Program-made: the position numbers and the translations under genes
Assembly: GCA_903845125.1 (NCBI GenBank)
Contig: CAIMWS010000035.1
Coordinates: 1-35,976 of the forward strand
Direction of reading: 5' to 3'
DNA from: an uncultured Verrucomicrobiota bacterium
GTDB taxonomy: Bacteria > Verrucomicrobiota > Verrucomicrobiia > Limisphaerales > UBA1319
Length of the DNA stretch: 35,976 nt
The notes under the pieces: model-generated
Database searches by the model: none
Told to the model about the DNA's origin: nothing
What the model saw: the letters and a program-made list of their open reading frames with translations, nothing else
Shown here: positions 25,777 through 34,408 of the stretch, piece after piece
How the letters are laid out: every line of letters starts with the position of its first letter
How positions within the stretch are numbered: position 1 is the first letter of the stretch

Positions 25777-26047
25777 CTGCCTGCCTTCCTGAACTATGGG
25801 CAACTTATTCGCCTACTCCTTTAAAAGCAATGCCTCCGCTTTGGGGAACCGCCAACTGCCGCGTTGCTTGCAGCGGGAGGTTCCAAACATTCCCCATTCC
25901 GGCATCAAGGGCAGGAATGCCCGGCCAGGGTGGGAAGTGGGCCATCCAGTATCGAACCGGGAGGCCGTCCGCCGGCCAGCCGGCCGGAAGCCCGCACGCA
26001 CCGGATGCCAGGCGGGCCCAGGGGCGCGCGCGAGCTTCCCGTTTGCC
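25777..26047. other. Non-coding stretch upstream of the modB leader
   Basis: No convincing gene lies here. GGAACC (25847-25852) can pair with GGTTCC, with an inner CCGC/GCGG stem, and GGGGAA with TTCCCC nearby gives a competing pairing. On minus this is a possible folded leader or a fragment of an older element upstream of modB. TTGCTT and TAAGTT with 17 bases between lie near 25805-25835 and form a weak minus-strand promoter. The rest, to the symporter terminator, shows nothing clear. Confidence 0.35.
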
Positions 26048-26070
26048 AAAAGGCAGGCGGGAAGCCTGCC
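26048..26070 (-). terminator. Terminator of the carbohydrate operon
   Basis: On minus, GGCAGGC (26070-26064), a 5-base loop, GCCTGCC (26058-26052) and then TTTT. It is 23 bases past the symporter stop. A smaller stem, GAGGC/GCCTC (26080-26092), precedes it. It closes the operon that runs from beyond the right edge. Confidence 0.75.
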
Positions 26071-26093
26071 CGGCGGCCGGAGGCGAAGCCTCA

Positions 26094-27776
26094 CTAGAAA
26101 AACCGGATATAGAGCGCCACCACGCAAAGCACCAGGATGGAACCCCAAAAACCGAAGGAGCGCCACCAGGGGATGGTCTTCATATAGGCCTCCACCTCGG
26201 GCGGGAAGGAGCGGTCGATGATGGCCTGCGCGGGAATCGGCCCGGTCCGGTGGCGGAAGATCCACAGGATGAGGAAGGCGAAGAGGCAGTCGAGGGCGGC
26301 CCGCGTGAGGAAGGGGATCAGCCAATGCCCCTGGCCGGTGGCGGCGTCTTTCACCCAGACGGTGAGGTAGGGAATCGCCGGCAGGAGGTGGGTTTTTTCC
26401 AGGACGGTGACGGAGAGGGCCCAGAGGGGACCAGCGATGATGGCGACCAGGGCTCCGCGGGCCGTGGCGCGCGGGTAGAAAAAGCCGGCCAGGAACAGGG
26501 CGCAAACCGAGGGATAGGCGATGGCCCAGTATTCCTGGATGTACATGAAGATCGCCTTGAGGTCGCGCAGGAAATACCCGACCACGGTGGCGGCGACCAG
26601 CACGACGACGGAAGTGATGCGGCCGAAGCGCACGAGGTCGGCGCTGGTGGCGTCCCGTTTCACATAATTCTTGTAGATGTCGAAGGTGATGATGGAGGAG
26701 CTGGCGGACATCATGGAGGCGATATGGGACATCACGCAGCCCATCAGGCCGGCCATCACCAGGCCGGTCAGGCCGGCGGGGAGCAACTGCTTCACCAGGG
26801 TGGGGAAGGCGAGGTCGCCTTTGGCCAGCACCAGGTCCGCCCGGAGCAGGCCGGAGTCCGGGTTGTAAAGGCGGAAGGCGACGATGCCCGGCAGCACGAC
26901 CAGGAAGGGCACCAGGAGCTTGAGGAAGCCGGCGAAGACCACGCCCATCTGGCCGTGCCAGATGTTTTTCGCGGCCAGGGTGCGCTGGGTGATGAACTGG
27001 TTGCAGCCCCAATAGAAGATGTTGGCCAGCCACATGCCGCCGAAGAAAACACCGACCCACGGCAGATCGGGGTCATTCCACGGGCGGACCATGTGGAATT
27101 TCTCCGGCGACCCCGCCAGCACAGCCTGGAAGCCGCCGATGACCGAGGGGCCGAAACCGGGGGCGAGCCCCCCGAGCTTGTGCAGCCCCAGGAGCGTGAC
27201 GGTGAGACCGCCCAGGATGAGGACGGTGACCTGGATGATGTCGGTATAGGCGACGGCTTTGAAGCCCCCGTAAATGGTGTAGCCGCCGCCGATGACGCAG
27301 AGGACGACCAGGCCCCAGACCAGCGGCAGGCCGAACACCTCGCGGATCGCCAGGGAGCCGGTGTAGAGCACCACCGCCAGCTCGATGACAATGTAGCCAA
27401 TCAGGCTGATGATGGCATAGGCGATGCGCACCTTGTCGCTGAAGCGCCGCTCGAGGAACTCCGGCATGGTGGTGATCCGGCTTTTCAGGTAGTAAGGCAG
27501 GAAGAACTTCCCGTAAAGCACCAGCGCGATGGCGGCGATCCACTCGAAGCTGGCCACCGCCAGGCCGATCGTGTAGCCGGTGCCGGACATGCCGATGAAG
27601 TGGTGGGTGGAGATGTTCGCGGCGATCATCGAGCCGCCGATGATCCACCAGGTGAGGTTGCGGCTGGCGAGGAAATAGTCGTCCGACTCCTCCCGCTTCC
27701 GGGAAGCGAGGATGCCCACGGTGGCGACCACCAGGAGGTAAAAGCCGAAAACCAGGACGTCGAGATGTTGGATCAT
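26094..27776 (-). CDS. Sodium:solute symporter (SSS family), probable sugar importer
   Basis: The protein is 560 residues from the ATG at 27776, starting MIQHLDVLVFGFYLLVVATV; a longer in-frame start at 27974 would add 66 hydrophilic residues that overlap the preceding gene, so it is rejected. About 13-14 membrane helices are expected. SSS family marks include YFLASRNLTWWIIGGSMIA, ANISTHHFIGMSGTGY, GGYTIYGGFKAVAYTD, FYWGCNQFITQRTLAAKN and MSASSSIITFDIY. The arrangement of NQFITQR and HHFIGMSG is close to SGLT-type sugar carriers. It should import a released monosaccharide with sodium. It starts 10 bases after the stop of the gene before it, in the same operon as GH43, GH127 and galactokinase, and is the only transporter there; there is no SusC/SusD pair in the window. 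Confidence 0.9.
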   Translation of the reverse strand: MIQHLDVLVFGFYLLVVATVGILASRKREESDDYFLASRNLTWWIIGGSMIAANISTHHFIGMSGTGYTIGLAVASFEWIAAIALVLYGKFFLPYYLKSRITTMPEFLERRFSDKVRIAYAIISLIGYIVIELAVVLYTGSLAIREVFGLPLVWGLVVLCVIGGGYTIYGGFKAVAYTDIIQVTVLILGGLTVTLLGLHKLGGLAPGFGPSVIGGFQAVLAGSPEKFHMVRPWNDPDLPWVGVFFGGMWLANIFYWGCNQFITQRTLAAKNIWHGQMGVVFAGFLKLLVPFLVVLPGIVAFRLYNPDSGLLRADLVLAKGDLAFPTLVKQLLPAGLTGLVMAGLMGCVMSHIASMMSASSSIITFDIYKNYVKRDATSADLVRFGRITSVVVLVAATVVGYFLRDLKAIFMYIQEYWAIAYPSVCALFLAGFFYPRATARGALVAIIAGPLWALSVTVLEKTHLLPAIPYLTVWVKDAATGQGHWLIPFLTRAALDCLFAFLILWIFRHRTGPIPAQAIIDRSFPPEVEAYMKTIPWWRSFGFWGSILVLCVVALYIRFF

Positions 27777-27786
27777 AAACGGGTGG

Positions 27787-30651
27787 TTAATCCGCCAGTT
27801 CAGTGGTCGATTCCGCTTCCACGTTCTCGAAGAACAGGCCCTGGAATTGCCCGGGCTGGAGGGAGTCCGGCAGTTGGGCCTCCACCTCGTAGCGGGTGTC
27901 CGGCTGGAGGTTCGACACGTCCACGTAGAAGCCGGAGAAGGTGCGCTCGCGCCCCAGCGGCCAGACGTCGCCATAGGCTTTCTTCACCTCGGCGGGCTGG
28001 CCATTGATCTTCAGGGCCACGGCCCACCGGTCGTCCGGGTCGGCGATTTGGATGAACAGGAGCAGGCGGTCCGAGCCGCGCCAGGTGGCGCGCAACTCCT
28101 CCCCGGCATAGGCCACCGGCCAGGCTTTCCGGCGGGCCGCCAGCTGGGTGAAAACGCGTTGCGGGATGGTGAACGCGGCGCGGTAGAGGCCGCCCGCGAA
28201 ATGGGGGTCCCAGGCCCCGGCCTGCGGGCAATGGCCAAAGCGCGTGCCGCTGAATTTTACTGGCAAGGCCACCACCCCCTCTTTTTGCGTAAAGGAGGCG
28301 CACTCGCGGCCATTCACCTGCACCTGGGCCACCGCGCGCGTGGAGCCGGTCAGCACGGCCAGCTCGGCCGTCCCGCCCCGCTCGCCCTCGATGCCGGTCA
28401 GCACCAGGCGGTCCCCCTTCAGCGCCGCGTGCCCGCGGGCGTTCAGCACCGCCGGGAGGTTGATGGCGGCGGCCGGCAGCAGCTCCACCACCAGGGCTTC
28501 CGGCCCCTTGATCGGCAGGACGACCTGGTCGCCCAGCCGCCACACCCCGGATCGCGGGTGGCCGAGCAGGCGGCCAGCCTGGGGATACAGCTCGCGGAGC
28601 AGGAACTCCCGGCCTTCCCGGAGCCCGATGGTCGCGTCCAGGGTGAATCCGGCTGCCAGCTCCCGGTAGTTCGGGTTGAACAGGAACACAAACCCGTGCT
28701 GGCCGGCGATGGCGGCGGAGCCGTCCACCCGCCCCAGGACCGGCGGGCCGAGGATGGGCTGCAGCCGCCGCAGCGTGGCGCGGTGGCGGTCGGTCCAGTC
28801 CAGCCACTGGCGCAGCCATTGCTGATCCTCCGCGCGGAAGTGGCGGAACTCGGTTTCATCCCGCGCCGGCAGGAGGTTCACGACGTGGTTGAAAGGGGCG
28901 GTGCCGAGGGAGGAGATGACGGAGTAGCGCCAGCCGAGCAGATCCCAATCCCGCGTGTGGAAGGGGCGGTCTTTGACGCACTGGCCCTGGGCGTCGTTGC
29001 GCGGCGTCTGATGGGTCAGGTAGCCGGGCACGAGATCCCAGGGGGTGAACTGCTGGGTATGATAATACCAGGTGGCCCAGCGCTGGCGGTCTCCGGACAC
29101 CCGGCTGAAGTGCAGGTCGGGGAAATTCTCAAAGCTGCCGGGCTGCTCGTCATTGGTGGTGGGATGCGGGTAGGAGCCGCCCAGCCAGGTCCACGGCCCG
29201 AACCATTGGTACTGCTGGCGGCCATCGATCACGATCTCCGGCACCCGGCGGCGCAGTTCCTCCAGGATGCGCCGGCAGCCGAACCACTGGGCGTATTTGC
29301 TCGTGGGTTTGAATCCCTCCTTCGTGGGTTCGTAAGCGATCCACCAGTGGTCGAAGCTGTAGCCGCTGATGCCCGTGCGCTGCTGGAAGGCCACCAGCTG
29401 ATCCACAAACCAATCCTGGAAACTGCGCACGCCCGTGTCCGCCCCCACGTAGCCGCCGGTTTTGCCGCCGCACCAGGCGGTCCACTCCGGGTTCTGCTTC
29501 CAGCCCAGGGTCGGGTAGGCGTAGGCCACCAGCTTCACGTGCTTCATTCGGGCGTAATCGAGCATCTCCTGGATGGATGGCGGCAGGGGGTCCCGGGTGA
29601 TGTCCCATTCCCCCTTGCGGATCTTCTGGCCGAGGCCGAGCCAGAGGCAGTTCTCCCAGCCCCAGGCGTCGGCATTATCCTGGAGCGGGGCCACGGCGCT
29701 GTTGGCGGCCGTGAACAGCGTATTTTCCACCCCCACCGCGGCGCATTGGTCGAGGATGCGTTTCCACTCGGTCCGCCCGGCCGGGGTGGCCACATCGATC
29801 TGGTAATCGTTTTCACACCACGGCACGTGGACGCGCAGGCTCCGGTCCGGGTGATACAAGGCAAACGCTTCCACACAGCGGGTCACCGCGCCGGACTCGG
29901 CCAGGTCGAGCAGCGGCTGGCCGGCGAAGGCCTGCTCCGGCTCGCGCACATATTTCCATTCGGGAATATTCTGTGCGGGATGCTCCACGCCGCTGAGCGT
30001 GTAAAGGCCCAGGCAGACCCGGTCCGACTGGAACGGACCGTAGGCGGCGCGCCATTCCATATCCAGCGCGTAGGACATCGCCACCTGCTGGTCCTGGCGC
30101 TCCCACTTGAGGAACGGATTCTGCAGCACCAGGAAGGCGCCGAAGGCCGGCTTGGTTTCGCCCAGCCGCAGGAACACGGCACCGCTGGCATGCGCTGCCG
30201 GGTGCTCGCGCGCGATGGGCGTTTTCAGTTCGGCCCGGAACAGCTCCAAGGCCTCCACGCGGCAGGCGGCCCCGGGCGGCAGCTGCAGGACGATCTGCTT
30301 GCTCACGAAGTGCCAGCCGGGCCGCAGCTCATAAATGACCTGGAGCTGTTTGTCGCCGGCGGCATAGGTATAGGTGAGGCTTTCCCGGAGCTGTTTGGTT
30401 TCCACCAGCCGCAGGCCAGGCACCGCCAGGCGCTCGCCGTCGACGGTCAGGGTGATGGCCCGCTCGGCGAGTGAAACCGTGTGCGGCGGGGAGCCTTGCG
30501 CCAGGCGGACCAGCCCGCCCGGGCCGAACCCGGCGGTGACCAGGCCGTTGTCCAGGATCATGGTTTCAGTGGGGGCCGCCCCGGGCGCGCCGGGCGCGAG
30601 CAGGCCCAGCAAAAGGGCGAGGGGAAGGAACCGGTGGCAATACATATTCAT
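27787..30651 (-). CDS. Unclassified exported glycosidase-like protein (TIM-barrel type)
   Basis: The protein is 954 residues with a signal peptide (MNMYCHRFLPLALLLGLLAP, cleavage near GAA-PTE). An N-terminal beta-sandwich (about 30-260) resembles those before GH31/GH36-type barrels. A central barrel, about 280-680, has ENDYQIDVATPAG, VKLVAYAYPTLGW, GISGYSFDHWWIAYEP (Asp434, a candidate catalytic residue at a strand end), EIVIDGRQQYQWFGPWTW and DLHFSRVSGDRQRWA. A C-terminal beta-domain (about 690-950) ends with RERTFSGFYVDVS and QFQGLFFENVEAES. The overall design fits a retaining alpha-glycosidase of the GH-D/GH31 sort, but no standard family motif is exact. Neighbours point to a galactose- or arabinose-containing glycan. 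It starts 14 bases after the GH43 stop and ends 10 bases before the symporter start. I recall similar uncharacterised sequences in plants and PVC bacteria, which I could not verify. Confidence 0.65.
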   Translation of the reverse strand: MNMYCHRFLPLALLLGLLAPGAPGAAPTETMILDNGLVTAGFGPGGLVRLAQGSPPHTVSLAERAITLTVDGERLAVPGLRLVETKQLRESLTYTYAAGDKQLQVIYELRPGWHFVSKQIVLQLPPGAACRVEALELFRAELKTPIAREHPAAHASGAVFLRLGETKPAFGAFLVLQNPFLKWERQDQQVAMSYALDMEWRAAYGPFQSDRVCLGLYTLSGVEHPAQNIPEWKYVREPEQAFAGQPLLDLAESGAVTRCVEAFALYHPDRSLRVHVPWCENDYQIDVATPAGRTEWKRILDQCAAVGVENTLFTAANSAVAPLQDNADAWGWENCLWLGLGQKIRKGEWDITRDPLPPSIQEMLDYARMKHVKLVAYAYPTLGWKQNPEWTAWCGGKTGGYVGADTGVRSFQDWFVDQLVAFQQRTGISGYSFDHWWIAYEPTKEGFKPTSKYAQWFGCRRILEELRRRVPEIVIDGRQQYQWFGPWTWLGGSYPHPTTNDEQPGSFENFPDLHFSRVSGDRQRWATWYYHTQQFTPWDLVPGYLTHQTPRNDAQGQCVKDRPFHTRDWDLLGWRYSVISSLGTAPFNHVVNLLPARDETEFRHFRAEDQQWLRQWLDWTDRHRATLRRLQPILGPPVLGRVDGSAAIAGQHGFVFLFNPNYRELAAGFTLDATIGLREGREFLLRELYPQAGRLLGHPRSGVWRLGDQVVLPIKGPEALVVELLPAAAINLPAVLNARGHAALKGDRLVLTGIEGERGGTAELAVLTGSTRAVAQVQVNGRECASFTQKEGVVALPVKFSGTRFGHCPQAGAWDPHFAGGLYRAAFTIPQRVFTQLAARRKAWPVAYAGEELRATWRGSDRLLLFIQIADPDDRWAVALKINGQPAEVKKAYGDVWPLGRERTFSGFYVDVSNLQPDTRYEVEAQLPDSLQPGQFQGLFFENVEAESTTELAD

Positions 30652-30665
30652 GGGTTATTCAGGTT

Positions 30666-33600
30666 TCAGTGGGAGCCGTTGGGTTGGCGGGTGATGAGTT
30701 GAAAATCGTGGAATGTGATGAAACTGCTGTCGCCGCCGTAGCTGGCGTGGTAAAGGCCCGCCTGGAGCGGCAGACCCGCCAGGTCCGCCCGTTCCAGGGG
30801 CGAACCGGGCATATCCTGCCACCGCCGGCCATCGGCGCTGGTGCGGAAATGGAACAGCGCGCCCTGCCGGATGATCTGCAGATGGCGATGCGCCTCCCAG
30901 GCCAGCTGGTTGCCTTTCTGGGAGCGGCCGCCATCCAGGCTGGTGACCATGTTCCCCTGGTTCCAGATGGGGAAGAAATTCAGCTGGACCAGGTCTTCGC
31001 CCGGGCCGGCGTCCTCGACCCGGGGCGCTCGGATCATCAGGCCTCCGTCGTTGTTGCCCGGCACGCGGCGGGTGGCCAGGCCCGCGTAATCGGCGACCGT
31101 GGCCTGGACGACAAAATCGCCGGGAACCAGCTTATAGATAAAAGCGCCGAGCGGTTTGCCGCCGTCCCAGACCGTGCCTTTGGATTGCAGTCGCAAGACC
31201 CCATCCCGGGCGAGGATTGCTTCCGGTGCGCTGCCGTCCGCCGGGGTGAGGAAGCCGTCCCAGATCGTGCCGCCCACGCCTTGCGCCAGATAATCCTGGC
31301 CGGCCTGGAACCGATCGGTGAATTCCCGGAAACCGGCGGCCTCGGTGGCGGCCGCGCCGGGCGGGGAAGCGGCGGTCACGTTGCCGAGCGGATCCCGGAT
31401 CGCCACAGTGTAGGCGTAGCGGGTGTCGCTCCGCAGGCCATCATTGAGGAAGTACGGGGCGGCTTGCCAGCCGCTGCTTCGGCCCCCCGGGGCGCCGGTG
31501 GTCTCGGTGAAGCGGTATTCCAGGGCCCCCAGGTCGGAACGGCCGGCCTCGGCGGCCATGGCGATGGCGGAGGTGCTCAAGGCCGCGGGCGGCCGGGCGA
31601 ACCGCGCGGGATTCGGGGCGGGCGGCTGCCATTCGCCCTGCCAGGCCGCCTGCAACTGTGCCAGTTCCGCCGCCGGGAGGGCCCGTCGGAACAACTGCAC
31701 GCGGGAGAGCGCGCCCGAGAACGGGATTTGGCCACCCAGGCGGAAAGTCTTCACCCGCCGGGGAAGGCGCGGCGCCGGGCTGGCGGTGGGGACACCATCC
31801 AGGTAGCAAACCCCTTCGCCGCCGCGATAAACCAAGGCCACCTGCCGCCAGGCCCCGGCGGGCGGCGCCACCAGCAAGGCGGTGTGCCCGCCATCCGCGC
31901 CTTCGAGTTCCACCGCACATTCCCCCGGCTCCAGCGCCGGATTGGCGACGGTGGCCAGCAGGGTGAAATCGAGGATCGGCACCTCGGCTCCGGGCGAGAA
32001 GGCCAGCGACTGCCCCGGGCCAAACCGCACCGCGATGCGCCCCTGCACCTCCTCCACCACCGGCGCATGACCGGCCCCGGCAAAGGAGCCGCCCAGCGAG
32101 CCTTGGTTCTCCCAGGCCTCCAGCGGGCCGTAGCCGAGCGGCGCGGAATCCAGGTGCACCAGCACGTCCGCCGATGGCGCATCCGCCGCCAACTGTTTCA
32201 CCTCCGCCTCGCTCAAGGCGCCGGCGTAGATCCGCAGCGAGGCCAGGCCGCCGCTCAGGAACTCCGTGCCCGGCTCGGAAGCGCCAACATATATGGGCCG
32301 CCCCTCGTGCATCAGCAGCATTTTGGCCTCGGAATTGTTGAGCTGTCCATCCACGTAAACCCGCTCGATCACGCCGTCGAACACCACCGCCAGGTGATGC
32401 CATTGCCCGGCCTTGGGCGGTGCTCCGCGAAAGCCCATATCCGGAAAGCCCCAATGCCCGACCACCCCGAATTCGGGATGCGTGCCGTAGCCGAATTGGG
32501 CGGTGGTGGCATCCGGTCCCCCGCGCCCGGCCCAGCTCACGATGCATTCGCTTTCACCCACGCTGGGATTGTTCGCCCAGGCGGCGACCGTGAAGCTGCT
32601 GTTGCCGGCCAGCGCGCGCGGCGCGGGAAAGGAGGCGGTCAGGAATTGCCGGCCGGAGAAGCTCACGGCTTTGCGGCCCGCCGCCAGGCTCACGACCGGC
32701 CTGGCCCCGGCGCTCTTGAACTCGCCGCCCAGCGTGCCCTGGTTGGTCCAGGCGCCGACGGCTGAGCCAAGCGGCAGTCCGGCGGCCTCGAGGTGAATGA
32801 GCAATCCGCCTGCCGCCGGGGCCGGGCCGGTCTTCGGGAGGCCGGGCAAACCGGATTCCCCCCGGTTTTGGCCAGCCTGTTTGGGGGCCACAAACTGGTT
32901 GAATGCCTGGTCCGCCATGGCCAGCAGCGGATCAGCGGGCGCTTCGGCAAAAGCCTTGAAGCCCCACACCGCTCCGAAAAGCCCGGGGTATTCGGTGCCG
33001 GTCACCGTCAGGCGCAGGTAACGGGTTTCCACCTCCCCGTCGTCCACCATCGGGCTGCCCCAGCGGGTGTTTAGGCGGCGGTCGGCAAACGTCTGCCAAA
33101 CCTGCCCGTCGAGCGAGGTCTCGATGAGATACTGGTAGAACCAGGTCCCGTATTCGAACTGGATCTCGGTCCGGCGCACCCGCTGCGGCGCGCCGAGGTC
33201 CACCTGCAGCCAGTGGCCCGGGCGGTTGTCGCCGGGCCGCCAGAGGGTCGCCTGGTTGTCGTCCACCGCGTATTCCGGCCGGTAATCGTGGTGGCGCAGC
33301 GTGTCCCGGTAGTACGAGGAGGCGGTCACCTTTTTTTGGAAAGCCAGGTTGGCGGATTTGGTCCGCGGGCCAAGATAGCCGACGCCCTGGTGGGTCGGCT
33401 CGACTTTTTTGATGACGCCGTCGCTCTCGAAAACCAGGCGGTCCGCGCAAGTCTGACGGTGCATGCCGTTGGGCGTCACCGGCAGGTCGTGCCGGTGGTA
33501 AACGATGTAGTAATCATCCCCTTGCTGCAGGATGGAGTGATGCCCCGGGCCGTGGACCTTGCCGTCCGCGGTGGAGGCGAGGATCGGGTTGTTCAAGCCC

Positions 33601-34337
33601 ATTTTGAATTCGCCGTCAGGCCGGGAGCCCACGGCATACTGCACGCGGTAGCTGGCGTCGTGGCAGGAGCCGGAGGAATAGGTGAAGTAGTAAACGCCGT
33701 GGCGCTCGATCATGAACGGCGCCTCGAAGAAATCCCTGGCCTGGGTGTTCGGGATCATCCCGAGCCGGGCGAACGATTTCAGGTCCGGATTGAACACGCC
33801 GACCCCACAGCCGCTGTTCGGGAAGATGCCCCAGGTGCCCCAGTAGCCGTAGAGCGTGCCATCCTTGTCCTCGAAGATCTGCGTATCGAGGGTGATAACC
33901 TCCTTGACCAAATGGTCCTTGATGACCAGCCCGTCGCCCGGCGTGAGCGGCGTCCACGGGCCAATGGGCGAATTCCCCACCCCCGCATAGGTGTTGCAGG
34001 GCTGGTTGTAGAACAGGTAGTAGTGGCCATCCGGGCGCCGCACGACATCGGGGGCCCAGTAGAAAGGGGTGGTGGGCCAGTTCATCGGCACGAGCACCCA
34101 ATTCACGAAATCGTGCGACACCCAGACAGTGGCTGGTCCGCGCCCGCCGCCGTTGCCGTCCGTGGTGGCATAGAGGTAAAAGGTGTCGCCGAATTTTTCG
34201 ATGGTGGGATCGGCAAAATAACCGGGCACGAGGGGATTGAAGTTGCCCGGCGCGTCGAAGGTGGAACTGGCGAAGGCCGGGCAGAGGCCCGCCAAAACGG
34301 CGGCCGCGCCCAGCGAGGCAAAGAGAGGGAATTTCAT
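30666..34337 (-). CDS. Secreted multidomain GH43 enzyme (arabinan/galactan type)
   Basis: The protein is 1223 residues with a signal peptide (MKFPLFASLGAAAVLAGLCP, cleavage near AFA-SST). A five-bladed GH43 propeller spans about 33-325. Its three acidic residues are Asp43 (GYFADPTI, base), Asp151 (ITLDTQIFEDKDG, pKa modulator) and Glu205 (FFEAPFMI, acid). An F5/8 type C domain is at about 329-470 (YAVDDNQATLWRPG, HWLQVDLG). Two LamG-like domains are at about 507-720 and 725-900 (VAAWANNPSVGESE, YVDGQLNN). A fibronectin-type segment (about 909-1000) and a C-terminal beta-sandwich of the DUF1349/LamG kind (about 1003-1215, NNDGGLMIRAPR) follow. GH43 enzymes are mainly alpha-L-arabinofuranosidases, arabinanases, xylosidases or galactosidases; the GH127 and galactokinase neighbours favour arabinose-decorated galactan, an inference. 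Confidence 0.85.
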   Translation of the reverse strand: MKFPLFASLGAAAVLAGLCPAFASSTFDAPGNFNPLVPGYFADPTIEKFGDTFYLYATTDGNGGGRGPATVWVSHDFVNWVLVPMNWPTTPFYWAPDVVRRPDGHYYLFYNQPCNTYAGVGNSPIGPWTPLTPGDGLVIKDHLVKEVITLDTQIFEDKDGTLYGYWGTWGIFPNSGCGVGVFNPDLKSFARLGMIPNTQARDFFEAPFMIERHGVYYFTYSSGSCHDASYRVQYAVGSRPDGEFKMGLNNPILASTADGKVHGPGHHSILQQGDDYYIVYHRHDLPVTPNGMHRQTCADRLVFESDGVIKKVEPTHQGVGYLGPRTKSANLAFQKKVTASSYYRDTLRHHDYRPEYAVDDNQATLWRPGDNRPGHWLQVDLGAPQRVRRTEIQFEYGTWFYQYLIETSLDGQVWQTFADRRLNTRWGSPMVDDGEVETRYLRLTVTGTEYPGLFGAVWGFKAFAEAPADPLLAMADQAFNQFVAPKQAGQNRGESGLPGLPKTGPAPAAGGLLIHLEAAGLPLGSAVGAWTNQGTLGGEFKSAGARPVVSLAAGRKAVSFSGRQFLTASFPAPRALAGNSSFTVAAWANNPSVGESECIVSWAGRGGPDATTAQFGYGTHPEFGVVGHWGFPDMGFRGAPPKAGQWHHLAVVFDGVIERVYVDGQLNNSEAKMLLMHEGRPIYVGASEPGTEFLSGGLASLRIYAGALSEAEVKQLAADAPSADVLVHLDSAPLGYGPLEAWENQGSLGGSFAGAGHAPVVEEVQGRIAVRFGPGQSLAFSPGAEVPILDFTLLATVANPALEPGECAVELEGADGGHTALLVAPPAGAWRQVALVYRGGEGVCYLDGVPTASPAPRLPRRVKTFRLGGQIPFSGALSRVQLFRRALPAAELAQLQAAWQGEWQPPAPNPARFARPPAALSTSAIAMAAEAGRSDLGALEYRFTETTGAPGGRSSGWQAAPYFLNDGLRSDTRYAYTVAIRDPLGNVTAASPPGAAATEAAGFREFTDRFQAGQDYLAQGVGGTIWDGFLTPADGSAPEAILARDGVLRLQSKGTVWDGGKPLGAFIYKLVPGDFVVQATVADYAGLATRRVPGNNDGGLMIRAPRVEDAGPGEDLVQLNFFPIWNQGNMVTSLDGGRSQKGNQLAWEAHRHLQIIRQGALFHFRTSADGRRWQDMPGSPLERADLAGLPLQAGLYHASYGGDSSFITFHDFQLITRQPNGSH

Positions 34338-34408
34338 GGGGTTGGGAATACGCTTTCCAATTATTAACTATTAACGATGTGGGTTGAGGGTGGTTGTTCC
34401 GGGACTGG

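Noticed and set aside
25830..32765. Long plus-strand frames (25830-28007, 27847-30474, 30669-32765)
   Set aside because: They are antisense to the symporter, the glycosidase candidate and GH43. Their composition is His/Gly/Gln/Asp-rich with no domain, typical of shadow frames.
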